Source: UBA1794 sp050946375
Lineage (GTDB): Bacteria; Bacteroidota; Bacteroidia; Bacteroidales; Bacteroidaceae
Direction of reading: 5' to 3'
Length of the DNA: 64,000 nucleotides
Assembly: GCA_050946375.1 (NCBI GenBank)
Contig: JBMNUT010000009.1
Coordinates: forward strand, 1-64,000
Under the pieces are notes generated by a model. The model did not search any database and was not told the DNA's origin. It saw nothing but the letters and a program-made list of their open reading frames with translations. Shown piece by piece: positions 7,120-16,289 of the stretch; position 1 is the stretch's first letter, and the number at the start of each line of letters is the position of its first letter. Both the position numbers and the translations under genes were made by a program.

Positions 7120-8946
7120 TCATACCTCCGACAGCTCCAACCAGCGCATTTCCTTTTCGTCCAGCTCCGCCGTCAGCTCACCATAGCGCTTGGCCGATGC
7201 GGCTATCAGCTCCGCGTCGTCCGTCCCTCCGGCCAGCAATTTCTCCAATTCCCGCTTCTCTTCCTCCAGAAGGGGAAGCTGTTTGTCCAATTCCTGCAGC
7301 TCCATCCGTTCCTTGTAGCTGAGCTTACGCTTAGCGCCCTCGTTCAGCCGCGGTTTTGCCTTTGCGCCGCCGGCTTCCGGCTTCTGACTTGTACGTCCGC
7401 TGCCGGCAGATTTCTTTGCGGCAAGTTCGCGTTCTTCCTTCCAGGCGCGGTACTGCGTGTAGTTTCCGGGGAAGTCCTGCACGTCTCCGTTGCCGTTGAA
7501 AACCAGCAGATGGTCCACCACCTTGTCCATGAAGTAGCGGTCGTGGGAGACTACGATGAGGCAACCGCTGAATTGCGCCAGATATTCTTCCAGCACGTTC
7601 ATCGTCAGGATATCCAAATCGTTGGTCGGCTCGTCCAGAATCAAGAAGTTCGGATTCCGCATCAGCACCGTGCAAAGATAGAGCCTGCGGCGCTCGCCTC
7701 CACTCAGTTTGCCGATATAATCGTGCTGACGCGCCGGCGGAAACAGGAAGTGCGTCAGAAGCTGCGAGGCTGTCAGCGTACTTCCGTCCTGCATCTTCAC
7801 GACTTCGGCTATCTGCGTCACGGCATCGATTACGCGCTGCTGCACGTCGAACGTCAGACCGCCCTGCTCGTAATAACCGAAGCGGACGGTTTCGCCCACT
7901 TCCAGCTGCCCTCCGTCGGGCTGCAGCCGGCCGGTCAGCAATTTCAGGAAGGTCGTCTTGCCCGTACCGTTGTCGCCAATGATGCCCATCTTCTCGTATC
8001 GGGAAAAAACATAAGAGAAATTCTTCAGAATCACCTTCTCTCCAAACGATTTGAAGATGTCTTTTGCCTCAAATATCTTCTTTCCTATGTACGTGGCCTG
8101 CGGCTTCAGACGAATGCTCTGCGGGTCGGCATTCGAACGCTTGGCCGTTTTCTCCAGTTCCACGAAGGCTTCCTCGCGATAGCGGGCCTTATGGCCGCGC
8201 GCCTGAGGCATACGGCGCATCCACTCCAGCTCGGTCCGGTACAGGTTGGCCGCCCGTGCCGTCTCGGCCCGCGCCGCATCGATACGCTCCTGCCGCTTTG
8301 CCAGATAATAGGCATAGTTTCCGGCATAAGAGTAGAGGTGCTGCCCGTCGAGCTCAAGGATGGAATTGCAAACACGGTCGAGAAAATAGCGGTCGTGCGT
8401 CACCATCAGCAAAGTCAGCGAAGCCCGCTTCAGATAGCCTTCCAGCCATTCCACAGCCTGCAGGTCCAAATGGTTCGTCGGCTCGTCTAAAAACAGAATA
8501 TCCGGCTCGGCCAGTAAAGCCGCGGCCAGAGCTATGCGCTTCTGCTGCCCTCCGCTCAGCGAAGCCACCTCGCGGTCGAACTCGCCTACGCCCAACTTCG
8601 AGAGCAACTGACGGGCCTTCTGTCGGAATTCGTTGTCATCCACGACATGCCCGGCGGAAGCATTCTGCCGCGCATGGGCGCAACAGGCCTCGAGCACTGT
8701 CGCCCCTTCGGAAAAAAGCGGAGTCTGCTCCAGAAATGCGACCCGCTGGTCCTTGCGGAAGGTGATGCGCCCCGAATCGTATCCCTCACGGCCTGCAAGA
8801 ATACTCATCAGCGTAGACTTACCGCTCCCGTTGGGGGCTATGAGACCAACCTTGTCTCCTTCGTTCAGACCGAAGGAAAGATTTTCGAAAAGGAGCAGGG
8901 CTCCGAAAGATTTTGTGAGGTTTTCAACTTGCAAGTTACAGGGCAT
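7120..8946 (-). CDS. ABC-F family ATP-binding protein
   Basis: 608 residues, no membrane segments. Two ABC domains: Walker A GLIAPNGSGKST and GIIGDNGTGKTT; signatures LSGGQQKR and LSGGERRR; Walker B LFLDEPTNHLD and LILDEPTNDLD. The charged inter-domain linker and a C-terminal coiled-coil rich in Glu/Lys resemble Uup/EttA-type ribosome-associated ATPases rather than transporters. The frame can begin at TTG three codons upstream, but ATG at 8946 gives a normal N-terminus (MPCNLQVENLTKSFG). Its promoter is at 8984-9014. Ribosome function is assigned by family only. Confidence 0.9.
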   Translation of the reverse strand: MPCNLQVENLTKSFGALLLFENLSFGLNEGDKVGLIAPNGSGKSTLMSILAGREGYDSGRITFRKDQRVAFLEQTPLFSEGATVLEACCAHARQNASAGHVVDDNEFRQKARQLLSKLGVGEFDREVASLSGGQQKRIALAAALLAEPDILFLDEPTNHLDLQAVEWLEGYLKRASLTLLMVTHDRYFLDRVCNSILELDGQHLYSYAGNYAYYLAKRQERIDAARAETARAANLYRTELEWMRRMPQARGHKARYREEAFVELEKTAKRSNADPQSIRLKPQATYIGKKIFEAKDIFKSFGEKVILKNFSYVFSRYEKMGIIGDNGTGKTTFLKLLTGRLQPDGGQLEVGETVRFGYYEQGGLTFDVQQRVIDAVTQIAEVVKMQDGSTLTASQLLTHFLFPPARQHDYIGKLSGGERRRLYLCTVLMRNPNFLILDEPTNDLDILTMNVLEEYLAQFSGCLIVVSHDRYFMDKVVDHLLVFNGNGDVQDFPGNYTQYRAWKEERELAAKKSAGSGRTSQKPEAGGAKAKPRLNEGAKRKLSYKERMELQELDKQLPLLEEEKRELEKLLAGGTDDAELIAASAKRYGELTAELDEKEMRWLELSEV

Positions 8947-8983
8947 AGCAATCAATGAATGACAGTAAAGACTGATATGGATG

Positions 8984-9014
8984 CAAAGGTAGGGAAAAAA
9001 AGTGCCGCATCAAA
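8984..9014 (-). promoter_or_regulatory. Promoter of the ABC-F gene
   Basis: On -: TTTG (complement of 9011-9014), 19-base spacer, TACCTTTG (complement of 8984-8991). Leader of roughly 30 bases to the ATG at 8946. Confidence 0.65.
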
Positions 9015-9058
9015 CAAAAATAAGTTCCGCAACTTATTCGCATAAGTTGCGGAACTTT
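9013..9058 (-). terminator. Terminator after the PepSY-like gene
   Basis: Perfect 16-bp stem (9022-9037 with 9042-9057, core CCGCAACTTAT) with a 4-base loop, followed by T-rich sequence on -. It overlaps the -33 element of the ABC-F promoter at 9011-9014. Confidence 0.8.
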
Positions 9059-9087
9059 CCATTCATACTATCATGACTTCTTGGGAA

Positions 9088-9528
9088 TCAGTCTATATCA
9101 ACTAATTGAAAGTCCTTGTTAAATTCCAGTTCCACGCGGTTCGAGAGCTTCACTTCGTAGCGGGTATCGTCTTTTTCGATGGAGATAACCTTCGCATCAC
9201 TGTAGTTTTCTTTCACGTAGCTTGCGATTGCAGCCGGAATCACTGCGGCAGGCACACCGGTGGTGGTGCACTTTACTTCCGTCCACTGCCCCTTGGAGTC
9301 AAACTCCAGCTTGTCGCCGTTGGTAAACGTAACGTCATACGATTTGCTGAGCAAGTCACGTTCCATCTTCGCCAGCGCTACTTTATTAGAGGCAAAGTAT
9401 TTTTTAATAAGCTGCTGCGCTGCAGCCGGAAGTTGCGACACTTGGATCGGTTTGTCATCTCCTATCAGCGGAAAAGCCATCACTTGAACGGAAACGAAGC
9501 ATACTAAAGCAAAAAACAACTTCTTCAT
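9088..9528 (-). CDS. Periplasmic PepSY-like domain protein
   Basis: 146 residues: a signal peptide (MKKLFFALVCFVSVQVMAFP) followed by two tandem PepSY-like beta-alpha units (residues ~30-90 and ~90-146), each with a xVxFTNGDKLEFD or YEVKLSNRVELEF strand pair. Such proteins often sit beside sensor kinases in Bacteroidales, and a two-component system lies directly upstream on the same strand. A separate -7 element (9579-9586) and its own terminator suggest its own transcript, plausibly controlled by that system. A role in envelope stress sensing is inference. Confidence 0.8.
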   Translation of the reverse strand: MKKLFFALVCFVSVQVMAFPLIGDDKPIQVSQLPAAAQQLIKKYFASNKVALAKMERDLLSKSYDVTFTNGDKLEFDSKGQWTEVKCTTTGVPAAVIPAAIASYVKENYSDAKVISIEKDDTRYEVKLSNRVELEFNKDFQLVDID

Positions 9529-9578
9529 AATCTCAATAGTTTTAAGGGTTAATACTCTGTTCGTTTAATTTCGTGTGA

Positions 9579-9586
9579 CAAAGGTA
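9579..9586 (-). promoter_or_regulatory. -7 promoter element for the PepSY-like gene
   Basis: CAAAGGTA on + (TACCTTTG on -), 51 bases before the start codon. No matching -33 TTTG, which fits a promoter needing an activator. Confidence 0.4.
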
Positions 9587-9664
9587 TGAGGCGATTCTGA
9601 AAAGATTTGGAAATAATGCGCCAAATGCGAACTTTTTTTCGGAAATCACGAAAAAAATTCGTTC

Positions 9665-10969
9665 TCATCCCTCGGTGGTCTGCGGCAGAGAAAGGCGGAA
9701 ACAATGATTTCCGTCGCGGTATTCATAGGTAATCACCAGCCCATAGAGACGACAGATGGAGTGCACTATCGAAAGGCCCAGGCCGGTCGAGCCTTCTTTC
9801 TTCGAGGCATGCCAGAAACGGTCGAACACATGCTGCGCATCGAGGGGGCTTCCGTCGGCCGTGTTGCAGATCTCCAGGCTGGAAGCGTCGATCGAAATGC
9901 GGATAGTCCCGCCGTCGGGGCTGTGCGTATAGGCGTTTTTCAAAAGATTGACCAGCATTGTGGCGGCAAGCGAATTATCCATTTCTACGCACAGCTCGCC
10001 TTTTTCTTCCATCACGAGGGTGATTTGCTTATACATATATACCTCTTCGTAATCGGGCATATACTTTTTCAGCAATTCATTCAAGTTTTGGGAAGAAGCC
10101 TCATTAAATTGGCCGTTGTCTATCTTGGAAAGCAACAAAAGCGAGCGGTTTTGACGAATCATACGTTCGATTGTGGCGTGTACCTTGGCCAGTTCCATCA
10201 GTTGCTCCTCGGAAAGCGACTCGTCCTCTTCCATCATCATCTCCAAACGGTTCTGGCAAATGGCCAAAGGCGTTTGCATCTCGTGAGAAGCATTGCCGAT
10301 AAATTCCTTTTGTTCCTCATAAAGGCGCTCATTCCGCCGGGTATGTCGGATGGCGGCTTCGTTCAATTTACGGAACTCTATCACCCGTGTCTGATTGGCC
10401 AAAGGCTTATTCTTGCCGCCGATGCGGTATTCGTCCAACCAGCGGAGCAAAATATGAAGCGGGCGCATACTTCGGTTCAGAACCCAAATGTTGATAAACA
10501 AAACGGCCAGCAGCATGAACAAATAGAGCACCACTATCCAGAAAAGGATGGCCTTGCGCAAATCTTCACGCTCAAAGGTGGGCGTAAGGACGGTCAGTTC
10601 TTTGTAATTCCCATTGGCATCTTCGAAAATAGTGGTCAGGATACGCGCCGGTTCTTCCTCCCTTTTCTGCGGAATATAGACCATCGAGTCCTTGTAGGTA
10701 ATGCGTTTTTCAATCGGGACGTAGTCGTCGGGCAAAGTGCGCAGGTAGAACTGGTTGTTCGAGGCATCGCTCGCGGTAGGGAGCTTTTCGCCGGAGAGGG
10801 AACGGATGATGAGGGTTTCCGAATAGTCCTCCAGGGCGTCGTCGGTCTCGTCGTTGATTTCGCCTATAATCGCCCAGTAAAACCACACTCCCCACACCGA
10901 GAATACCAGAATCAGGCACCACGAAATGCGGGAAAGAATGAGGGAAGAGAGCGAAAAGGAGCGTTTCAT
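9665..10969 (-). CDS. Sensor histidine kinase
   Basis: 434 residues. A transmembrane helix at about 11-35, a periplasmic sensor loop (36-140), a second helix at about 141-163, then HAMP-like linker, HisKA (FIGNASHEMQTPLA, phospho-His229) and HATPase (LVNLLKNAYTHS N-box, GSTGLGLSI G-box). A classic orthodox kinase of the inner membrane. It starts 4 bases after the response regulator stop, so the two are co-translated. The stimulus is unknown. Confidence 0.93.
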   Translation of the reverse strand: MKRSFSLSSLILSRISWCLILVFSVWGVWFYWAIIGEINDETDDALEDYSETLIIRSLSGEKLPTASDASNNQFYLRTLPDDYVPIEKRITYKDSMVYIPQKREEEPARILTTIFEDANGNYKELTVLTPTFEREDLRKAILFWIVVLYLFMLLAVLFINIWVLNRSMRPLHILLRWLDEYRIGGKNKPLANQTRVIEFRKLNEAAIRHTRRNERLYEEQKEFIGNASHEMQTPLAICQNRLEMMMEEDESLSEEQLMELAKVHATIERMIRQNRSLLLLSKIDNGQFNEASSQNLNELLKKYMPDYEEVYMYKQITLVMEEKGELCVEMDNSLAATMLVNLLKNAYTHSPDGGTIRISIDASSLEICNTADGSPLDAQHVFDRFWHASKKEGSTGLGLSIVHSICRLYGLVITYEYRDGNHCFRLSLPQTTEG

Positions 10970-10973
10970 CTTA

Positions 10974-11654
10974 CTACTCGAGCACCATTTTATATCCGAA
11001 ACCGTAGACTGCTTTTATCTCCGGGCTGGCACCGGCTTCCTTCAACTTCTTGCGCAGATTCTTGATCTGGGCATAGATGAAATCGAAGTTATCCACCTGG
11101 TCAAAATGATCGCCCCATACCGACTCCGCCAGGTCATGCTTGCTTACGAGACGGCCCACGCGGTTCATGAAGTAAAGCAGTATGTCGTACTCCTTACGCC
11201 CAAGCTCTACCTCCCGATTTCCACCGACGAGCACCCGGAAGTTGTCGGGGAAAAGCGTCACATTGCCCACGGTCAACGTCATTTCTGCCCCGCAATTCTT
11301 TCGACGGAGCACACTTTTTATGCGAGCAGTAAGCTCAATCGTATGAAAGGGCTTCGACAAATAATCATCGGCGCCGAGATCCAGCCCTTTCACTTTGTCT
11401 TCTATCGCATCGCGCGCCGATAATATGATGACGGAAGCCTCTTTTCCCAATTCCTTCAAAGCCTTGAGCAAAGAGAGGCCGTTGCCGTCCGGCAACATGA
11501 GGTCGAGCAGGATGCAATCATACTCGTAATCCTCTATTTTGCGCAGGGCGGAACGGTAGTCGGCAGCCGTTTCTACGACATAACGTTCCTTTTCCAGCGA
11601 TTTCTTGGTAAGTTCCCGCAAATGGGGTTCGTCTTCTACAATAAGTATTTTCAT
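10974..11654 (-). CDS. OmpR-family response regulator
   Basis: 226 residues: receiver domain with phospho-acceptor Asp51 (CILLDLMLPDG) and conserved Lys near 101 (YLSKPF), then an OmpR-type winged helix with VELGRKEYDILLYF and the recognition region NFDFIYAQIKNLRKKL. First gene of a two-gene operon with the kinase. The adjacent PepSY-like gene is the obvious candidate target. Confidence 0.94.
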   Translation of the reverse strand: MKILIVEDEPHLRELTKKSLEKERYVVETAADYRSALRKIEDYEYDCILLDLMLPDGNGLSLLKALKELGKEASVIILSARDAIEDKVKGLDLGADDYLSKPFHTIELTARIKSVLRRKNCGAEMTLTVGNVTLFPDNFRVLVGGNREVELGRKEYDILLYFMNRVGRLVSKHDLAESVWGDHFDQVDNFDFIYAQIKNLRKKLKEAGASPEIKAVYGFGYKMVLE

Positions 11655-11746
11655 AATACCGGCATTTTATACGGACAAAGAAACGAGTTCTTTCTGAAAT
11701 TTCCCTGAAATTCCACTCGAAAAAGCACGGAAAGGTGCGGACTTTT

Positions 11747-13855
11747 CTACTTCGAATAAGACTTGATGAGGCTATAGGCCTGAGGAATTCCCAATTCGCC
11801 CGAACGGCTCAAATCGGAAAAGGCCTTGGGGCGGTCGGCTTCATTCCCGCTCTCCATGAGCAGGAGCCCGCGGTTGAAATAAGCCTCCGCGAAGGTCGGG
11901 TCCAGACGAATTGCCTCGTCGTAAGCGGCCACGGCCTCTTTTCCCTTCCCCATGAGCGCCAATATGATTCCTTCGTTATAACAAGCGTACGGGAAATCGG
12001 GCGCCATGCGCCGCACGCGCTCCAGGTCGGCATAGATTTCGGGAAGCGTTACGGCCGGAAGCACAGGTTCTTGTGCCGTTTCCGAAGTAAGTTGAACCGA
12101 AGAGGAGAAAGTGGGACGGTCTTTTTGCAGGCGGTAGATTTTGAGCAATACGGAAGCTCGCTGGAAATAGGCCCATACCAAAGTGGAATCCATCTCTATG
12201 GCCTGCTCCACATCGGCCAGAGCTGCTTCCAGGTCGTGCGTCAGACTGTAGTCAATGCTGCGCGCCATGAAGAGCAAAGCGGGTATCTCGCGGGGAAAAT
12301 CTTGCGCCGCCTGAGCGGAATTGCCTTGCCGGTTTCGGGCAGAAGCGGCAGTACTTTCGGTAAGAAGTTGCAGCACTTTTTCAATCTGGCGGCTCAGGCT
12401 GTCGATGGAGACGAAGCGTTCCTGCACCTGACTGGCAGTGAGCGCCGCATCGGGACAGTCCAAATAGAGCGGTGCGCTAAACACTTTCTTCCGGTTGAGG
12501 GCCTCCAGCGGCTGATAGTAGGGCAACGCGGCCCGAAACTCCCCGGAAGTCCGGTAGAAAGTCAGGATGTAAGACGGACAAGGCACGGCCTCAACCGCGC
12601 GGTTCTGTATTCTTCCGCGGAATTCGCTCTCGTATTTCGGCTCGTCTGCCTTGTCGTCGTTCTCCACTACCTGGTCGTAGTTTTCAATATCCAGGTCGGA
12701 AAGTTTCCGCGCAGGCTGCGGTTTTCCGCCCGTCTTCCAGCTGTTACCGCCGAAGCGCATGTCCAAATCGGCTTTCATCAGCTTGGCTTCGTCACGTGCG
12801 GCGGCCGATGCCATGCCGACCTTGCGGTATGCCTCGGCCCGGTAGTAATAGCCTGCCAGAAAGTTGGGATGACGTTTGAGAATGCCGCTGAAATCTTCGA
12901 TGGCGCCCTGCACGTTTCCGGTACGCAGGCGCAAGATTCCACGGTTTACGAGAGCCGTTTCGTTATCCGGCTGTAGGGAAAGGATGAAATCGAAGTCTTC
13001 GATGGCCCGGTTGTCGTCGCCTACGTTCATCCGGAGCAGCCCCCGGTTGTAATGTGCCACCACATGCCGGGAATTGATGCGAATCGCGTCGTCATAGTCT
13101 GCCAGCGCGTCGTCATAACGCCAAAGGTAATAGCGCGCCAAGGCTCTGTTTACGTGAAATTCGGCGTTCCTTATGTCGCAATGTATGGCCTTTGTCCACT
13201 CTTCCTCTGCCCGCTCCCATTCTTCCTCCTGCATCGAAAGGGAAGCCTTGAAGCCCCATGCGTCAGCCTGCAGGGAGTCGTACTCCAAAGAATGGTTCAC
13301 GCAGTCCAAAGCCTGCAGGGTATCGCCTTCTTCCAGCGCCACACTGGCTTTCATGAGCCAGACCTTGTCTTTGTCGGCCGCAGGGCTGTAGCGGTCCAGA
13401 GCTTCCAGACTTTTCCATGCGGCCTCATATTCTTTCAGATGCATGTAGCAAAGGCTGATATTGTGCAAGGCCACGGTCTCCTGCGGGTTGAGGGAAAGCA
13501 CATGTTTGTAGTCGACCACGGCCGAATCGTAGCGCTCCAGCTCGATCCAGCCGATGGCCCGCAGGCGGTAACTGTCGCTGAAGTAAGGATTCCGCCGGAT
13601 GGCTTCGCTGCAGTCCTCCACCGCTCCGCTGTAATCCTCCAGCCGGAACTTGGCCAACCCGCGGAAGAAATAAGGCTGTGCCAGATAAGGACGGGAACCG
13701 ATTACCCGGTTGAAATACTGAATGGAAAGCATGTAATCTTCATAATAAAGGGCATTCCGTCCCATTGCCAGCGCATGGTCGACCCGGATTTGCGCCTGCG
13801 CATAACCAAGCGACAGTAGCAAAAAACCCAGAAGCAATACAACTTTCCGAAACAC
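11747..13855 (-). CDS. Exported tetratricopeptide repeat protein
   Basis: 702 residues. A signal peptide (VVLLLGFLLLSLGYAQAQ) is followed by TPR arrays at about residues 20-350 (recurrent YFNRVI, AVEDCSEAIRRNPYF, AIEDFDFILSLQPDN) and again at about 520-700 (AVAAYDEAIRLDPTFAEAYFNRG). The middle ~130 residues are charged and repeat-poor. Translation must start at GTG (13855), since no ATG precedes the signal peptide. Last gene of the trpS-ruvX-def series, 13 bases after def. Probably a scaffold in the periplasm or at the outer membrane; partner unknown. Confidence 0.85.
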   Translation of the reverse strand: MFRKVVLLLGFLLLSLGYAQAQIRVDHALAMGRNALYYEDYMLSIQYFNRVIGSRPYLAQPYFFRGLAKFRLEDYSGAVEDCSEAIRRNPYFSDSYRLRAIGWIELERYDSAVVDYKHVLSLNPQETVALHNISLCYMHLKEYEAAWKSLEALDRYSPAADKDKVWLMKASVALEEGDTLQALDCVNHSLEYDSLQADAWGFKASLSMQEEEWERAEEEWTKAIHCDIRNAEFHVNRALARYYLWRYDDALADYDDAIRINSRHVVAHYNRGLLRMNVGDDNRAIEDFDFILSLQPDNETALVNRGILRLRTGNVQGAIEDFSGILKRHPNFLAGYYYRAEAYRKVGMASAAARDEAKLMKADLDMRFGGNSWKTGGKPQPARKLSDLDIENYDQVVENDDKADEPKYESEFRGRIQNRAVEAVPCPSYILTFYRTSGEFRAALPYYQPLEALNRKKVFSAPLYLDCPDAALTASQVQERFVSIDSLSRQIEKVLQLLTESTAASARNRQGNSAQAAQDFPREIPALLFMARSIDYSLTHDLEAALADVEQAIEMDSTLVWAYFQRASVLLKIYRLQKDRPTFSSSVQLTSETAQEPVLPAVTLPEIYADLERVRRMAPDFPYACYNEGIILALMGKGKEAVAAYDEAIRLDPTFAEAYFNRGLLLMESGNEADRPKAFSDLSRSGELGIPQAYSLIKSYSK

Positions 13856-13868
13856 GGGGAAGGGGAAT

Positions 13869-14441
13869 TTACGATTTCCGAACCGGCTTTATCTTGTAAT
13901 CGGCACTGATTTTTCCTTTCAGCAGCGAGTTTAACTTGCCTTTTATCATCTGCTTCCGCAGACTGCTCAGGTGGTCGATGAACATAGTCCCGTCCAAATG
14001 GTCGCATTCATGCTGGATAACCCGAGCGGGGAAGCCCGTCAGTTCTTCATCGTGCTCCTGAAAATGCTCATCCAAGTAGCGAACCCGTACCGAAACGGGG
14101 CGCTTCACGCTCTCATGTATGCCGGGCAAGCTCAAACAGCCCTCGCCCATGGAGCATTCTTCCTCGCTTTCCTCGTAAATGTCGGGGTTGATGTACACTT
14201 TCTTATAGTCGGCAAACGACGGATCCTCGTCGGCACAAGCCGAAAGGTCCACAATTACCAACCGGATAGCCAGCCCCACTTGCGGAGCGGCCAACCCCAC
14301 TCCGTCGGCACGGGAGAGGGTTTCGAACATATCCGGTATCAATTCTTCCAACTGCTTCTTTACTTCAGGCGAAGTAATATCCAGATCTTCTGCTTCCTTG
14401 CGCAGGACCGACTGTCCATACGTATAAATTGATAATATCAT
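13869..14441 (-). CDS. def: Peptide deformylase
   Basis: Removes the formyl group from nascent proteins. 190 residues with all three metal motifs: GVGLAAPQVG (47-56), EGCLSLPG (100-107) and HECDH (144-148), giving the Cys/His/His site and catalytic Glu. It follows ruvX by 33 bases and precedes the TPR gene by 13, so it is likely in one operon. Start ATG at 14441. Confidence 0.97.
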   Translation of the reverse strand: MILSIYTYGQSVLRKEAEDLDITSPEVKKQLEELIPDMFETLSRADGVGLAAPQVGLAIRLVIVDLSACADEDPSFADYKKVYINPDIYEESEEECSMGEGCLSLPGIHESVKRPVSVRVRYLDEHFQEHDEELTGFPARVIQHECDHLDGTMFIDHLSSLRKQMIKGKLNSLLKGKISADYKIKPVRKS

Positions 14442-14474
14442 CGCTTCGTTTTTTTGTTATTCATTTGTTGTTTT

Positions 14475-14894
14475 TCATCGGAAAAGGCGCTGTTCCAAAT
14501 AAGACTGCAGGATGATCGTCGCGCTGATCTCATCGACTAACGCCTTGTCGCGGCGTGCCATTTTCTTCAGCCCCCCGTCGAGCATGGCACGATGGGCCAG
14601 CACCGAAGTAAAACGTTCATCCACTTCTTCGACAGGAATAGCCGGATATAGCTTACGTATGCGCCGCACAAACGGAATTACCCGGGCGGCATTTTCCGAA
14701 AGCTCGCCGCTATTCTGCCGCGGCATGCCGACCAGAATGCGTTCCACCGGCTCTTTCCCGAGATAGTCCTTCAGCCATTCCTCCAACTCGGGCGTGTTCA
14801 CCGTCGTCAGGCCGTTGGCTATGATTTGCAAAGGGTCGGTTACGGCTATTCCCGTCCGCTTTTTCCCGTAATCTATTGCCAGAATCCGCGCCAT
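14475..14894 (-). CDS. ruvX: Putative pre-16S rRNA nuclease / YqgF-type Holliday junction resolvase
   Basis: 139 residues, RNase H-like fold: LAIDYGKKRTGIAV at the N-terminus holds the first catalytic Asp, ILVGMP and VEEVDERFTSV the second acidic site, and the C-terminal DEISATIILQSYLEQ the last. Members mature 16S rRNA 5' ends or resolve junctions. Located 13 bases downstream of trpS and upstream of def. Confidence 0.94.
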   Translation of the reverse strand: MARILAIDYGKKRTGIAVTDPLQIIANGLTTVNTPELEEWLKDYLGKEPVERILVGMPRQNSGELSENAARVIPFVRRIRKLYPAIPVEEVDERFTSVLAHRAMLDGGLKKMARRDKALVDEISATIILQSYLEQRLFR

Positions 14895-14907
14895 GCAGCA
14901 CTCCCGG

Positions 14908-15897
14908 TCAATTACGGAACCCTATGATTTCGCGCACTTCCTTAATCGTTGCCTGCGCACTGATACGTGCCTTTTCGGCTCCGGCAGCAGAAATTGCCTC
15001 CAAGCGCTTGCGGTCGGAAGAATACTCCAGGATGCGCTCCCGGATTTCCTCGGTATAGGAAATGATATCCGCAGCCAGTTGCTTCTTCAAGTCGCCGTAA
15101 CGGATGGAGCAGTCATTCCACTTTTCTTCGAAATAAGCCACCGTTTCAGGTTTAGACACAATCTCAAGGAAAGTAAACAGGTTCTGAATTACCTCAGGCT
15201 TCTCGCTGTTCGGCACAGTAGGCCCGCTATCCGTCACCGCTTTCATCACTTTCTTCCTGATAACATCCGGCTCATCCTTCAGATAGATGCAGTTTCCCTC
15301 GCTTTTGCCCATCTTCCCGCTTCCGTCCAGGCCAGGCACCTTCAGCGCCTCCTTGGTATAATGGAAAGATTCAGGCTCAGGAAAGAAGTCTACACCATAT
15401 ATATTATTAAAACGCCGCGCACACTTACGGGCCATCTCCATGTTCTGCTCCTGGTCCTTGCCCACCGGCACTTTCAGCGCGCGGTGGATTAAGATGTCAG
15501 CCGCCATGAGAGTAGGATAAGTGAGCAGCCCCGCATTTACGTTGTCCGGCTGCTTGCGGGCTTTCTCCTTAAAGGTCGTGACGCGCTCCAGCTCACCCAA
15601 ATACGTATTCATATTGAGATACAGATAAAGCTCCAGCACTTCTTTCACGTCGCTTTGGAAATATATGGTAACTTTCTCCGGGTCTAACCCGCAAGCCAGG
15701 TATTCAGCCAAAATAGTTTCGGCGGAAGCCACGATATCCACGGGCTTCGGGCACGTCGTCAGCGAGTGCCAGTCGGCAATGAAGAAATAACAATTATACT
15801 CATCCTGCATCCGGACGAAACTCCGCACAGCGCCAAAATAATTTCCCAGATGCAAATTGCCCGTCGGGCGAATACCGCTCAATACAGTCTGCTTCAT
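14908..15897 (-). CDS. trpS: Tryptophanyl-tRNA synthetase
   Basis: Class I synthetase charging tRNA-Trp; 329 residues, the usual compact bacterial length. HIGH-like motif GNLHLGN (about 13-19) and KMSKS-like GKMGKSEGN are both present. First gene of a probable trpS-ruvX-def-TPR operon; a TACCTTTG element lies 76 bases upstream. Confidence 0.97.
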   Translation of the reverse strand: MKQTVLSGIRPTGNLHLGNYFGAVRSFVRMQDEYNCYFFIADWHSLTTCPKPVDIVASAETILAEYLACGLDPEKVTIYFQSDVKEVLELYLYLNMNTYLGELERVTTFKEKARKQPDNVNAGLLTYPTLMAADILIHRALKVPVGKDQEQNMEMARKCARRFNNIYGVDFFPEPESFHYTKEALKVPGLDGSGKMGKSEGNCIYLKDEPDVIRKKVMKAVTDSGPTVPNSEKPEVIQNLFTFLEIVSKPETVAYFEEKWNDCSIRYGDLKKQLAADIISYTEEIRERILEYSSDRKRLEAISAAGAEKARISAQATIKEVREIIGFRN

Positions 15898-15972
15898 GTT
15901 TTCTTTTCAATCGATGTTTTATTTCCGTCTTTTCCCGGGCCTCCTTTTTTCATTGTGCAGGCTCGGGCGGCG

Positions 15973-15980
15973 CAAAGGTA
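15973..15980 (-). promoter_or_regulatory. -7 promoter element for the trpS operon
   Basis: CAAAGGTA on + (TACCTTTG on -). No exact -33 TTTG at the expected spacing. Confidence 0.45.
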
Positions 15981-16104
15981 GCAATAATAAACGGAAGGAG
16001 GGAGCTATAAAAACAAAAAAAGCCGATGTTATACACATCAGCCAAACCTAAAACTATGAAAACACACTAAATAACCGAAACTTTTCGGAATCTCTTTTTT
16101 ATCG

Positions 16105-16179
16105 TGGGCGCTGAGGGATTCGAACCCCCGACCCTCTGCTTGTAAGGCAGATGCTCTAAACCAGCTGAGCTAAGCGCCC
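16105..16179 (-). tRNA. tRNA-Val (anticodon TAC), copy 1
   Basis: 75 bases, complete cloverleaf on -: acceptor GGGCGCT/AGCGCCC, D-stem GCTC/GAGC, anticodon arm TCTGC-CTTACAA-GCAGA, T-arm GGGGG-TTCGAAT-CCCTC, discriminator A. CCA is not encoded. Identical to copy 2. Confidence 0.97.
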
Positions 16180-16214
16180 CTATTTCTTGGAACGAAACTT
16201 TTCCGAATCGGCTG

Positions 16215-16289
16215 TGGGCGCTGAGGGATTCGAACCCCCGACCCTCTGCTTGTAAGGCAGATGCTCTAAACCAGCTGAGCTAAGCGCCC
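16215..16289 (-). tRNA. tRNA-Val (anticodon TAC), copy 2
   Basis: Identical 75-base gene 35 bases upstream of copy 1 in transcription order. Both copies are probably processed from one transcript started at the promoter at 16325-16355. Confidence 0.97.

Noticed and set aside
7054..8490. 478-codon frame on + antisense to the ABC-F gene.
   Set aside because: High-GC shadow frame of a clear ABC-F gene; no domain signature.
16105..16289. Tandem tRNA-Val genes as integration site of the AT-rich cassette.
   Set aside because: The cassette lies on the 5' side of the tRNAs, integrases usually use 3' ends, no partial tRNA copy is found at the far side, and no integrase lies within it.
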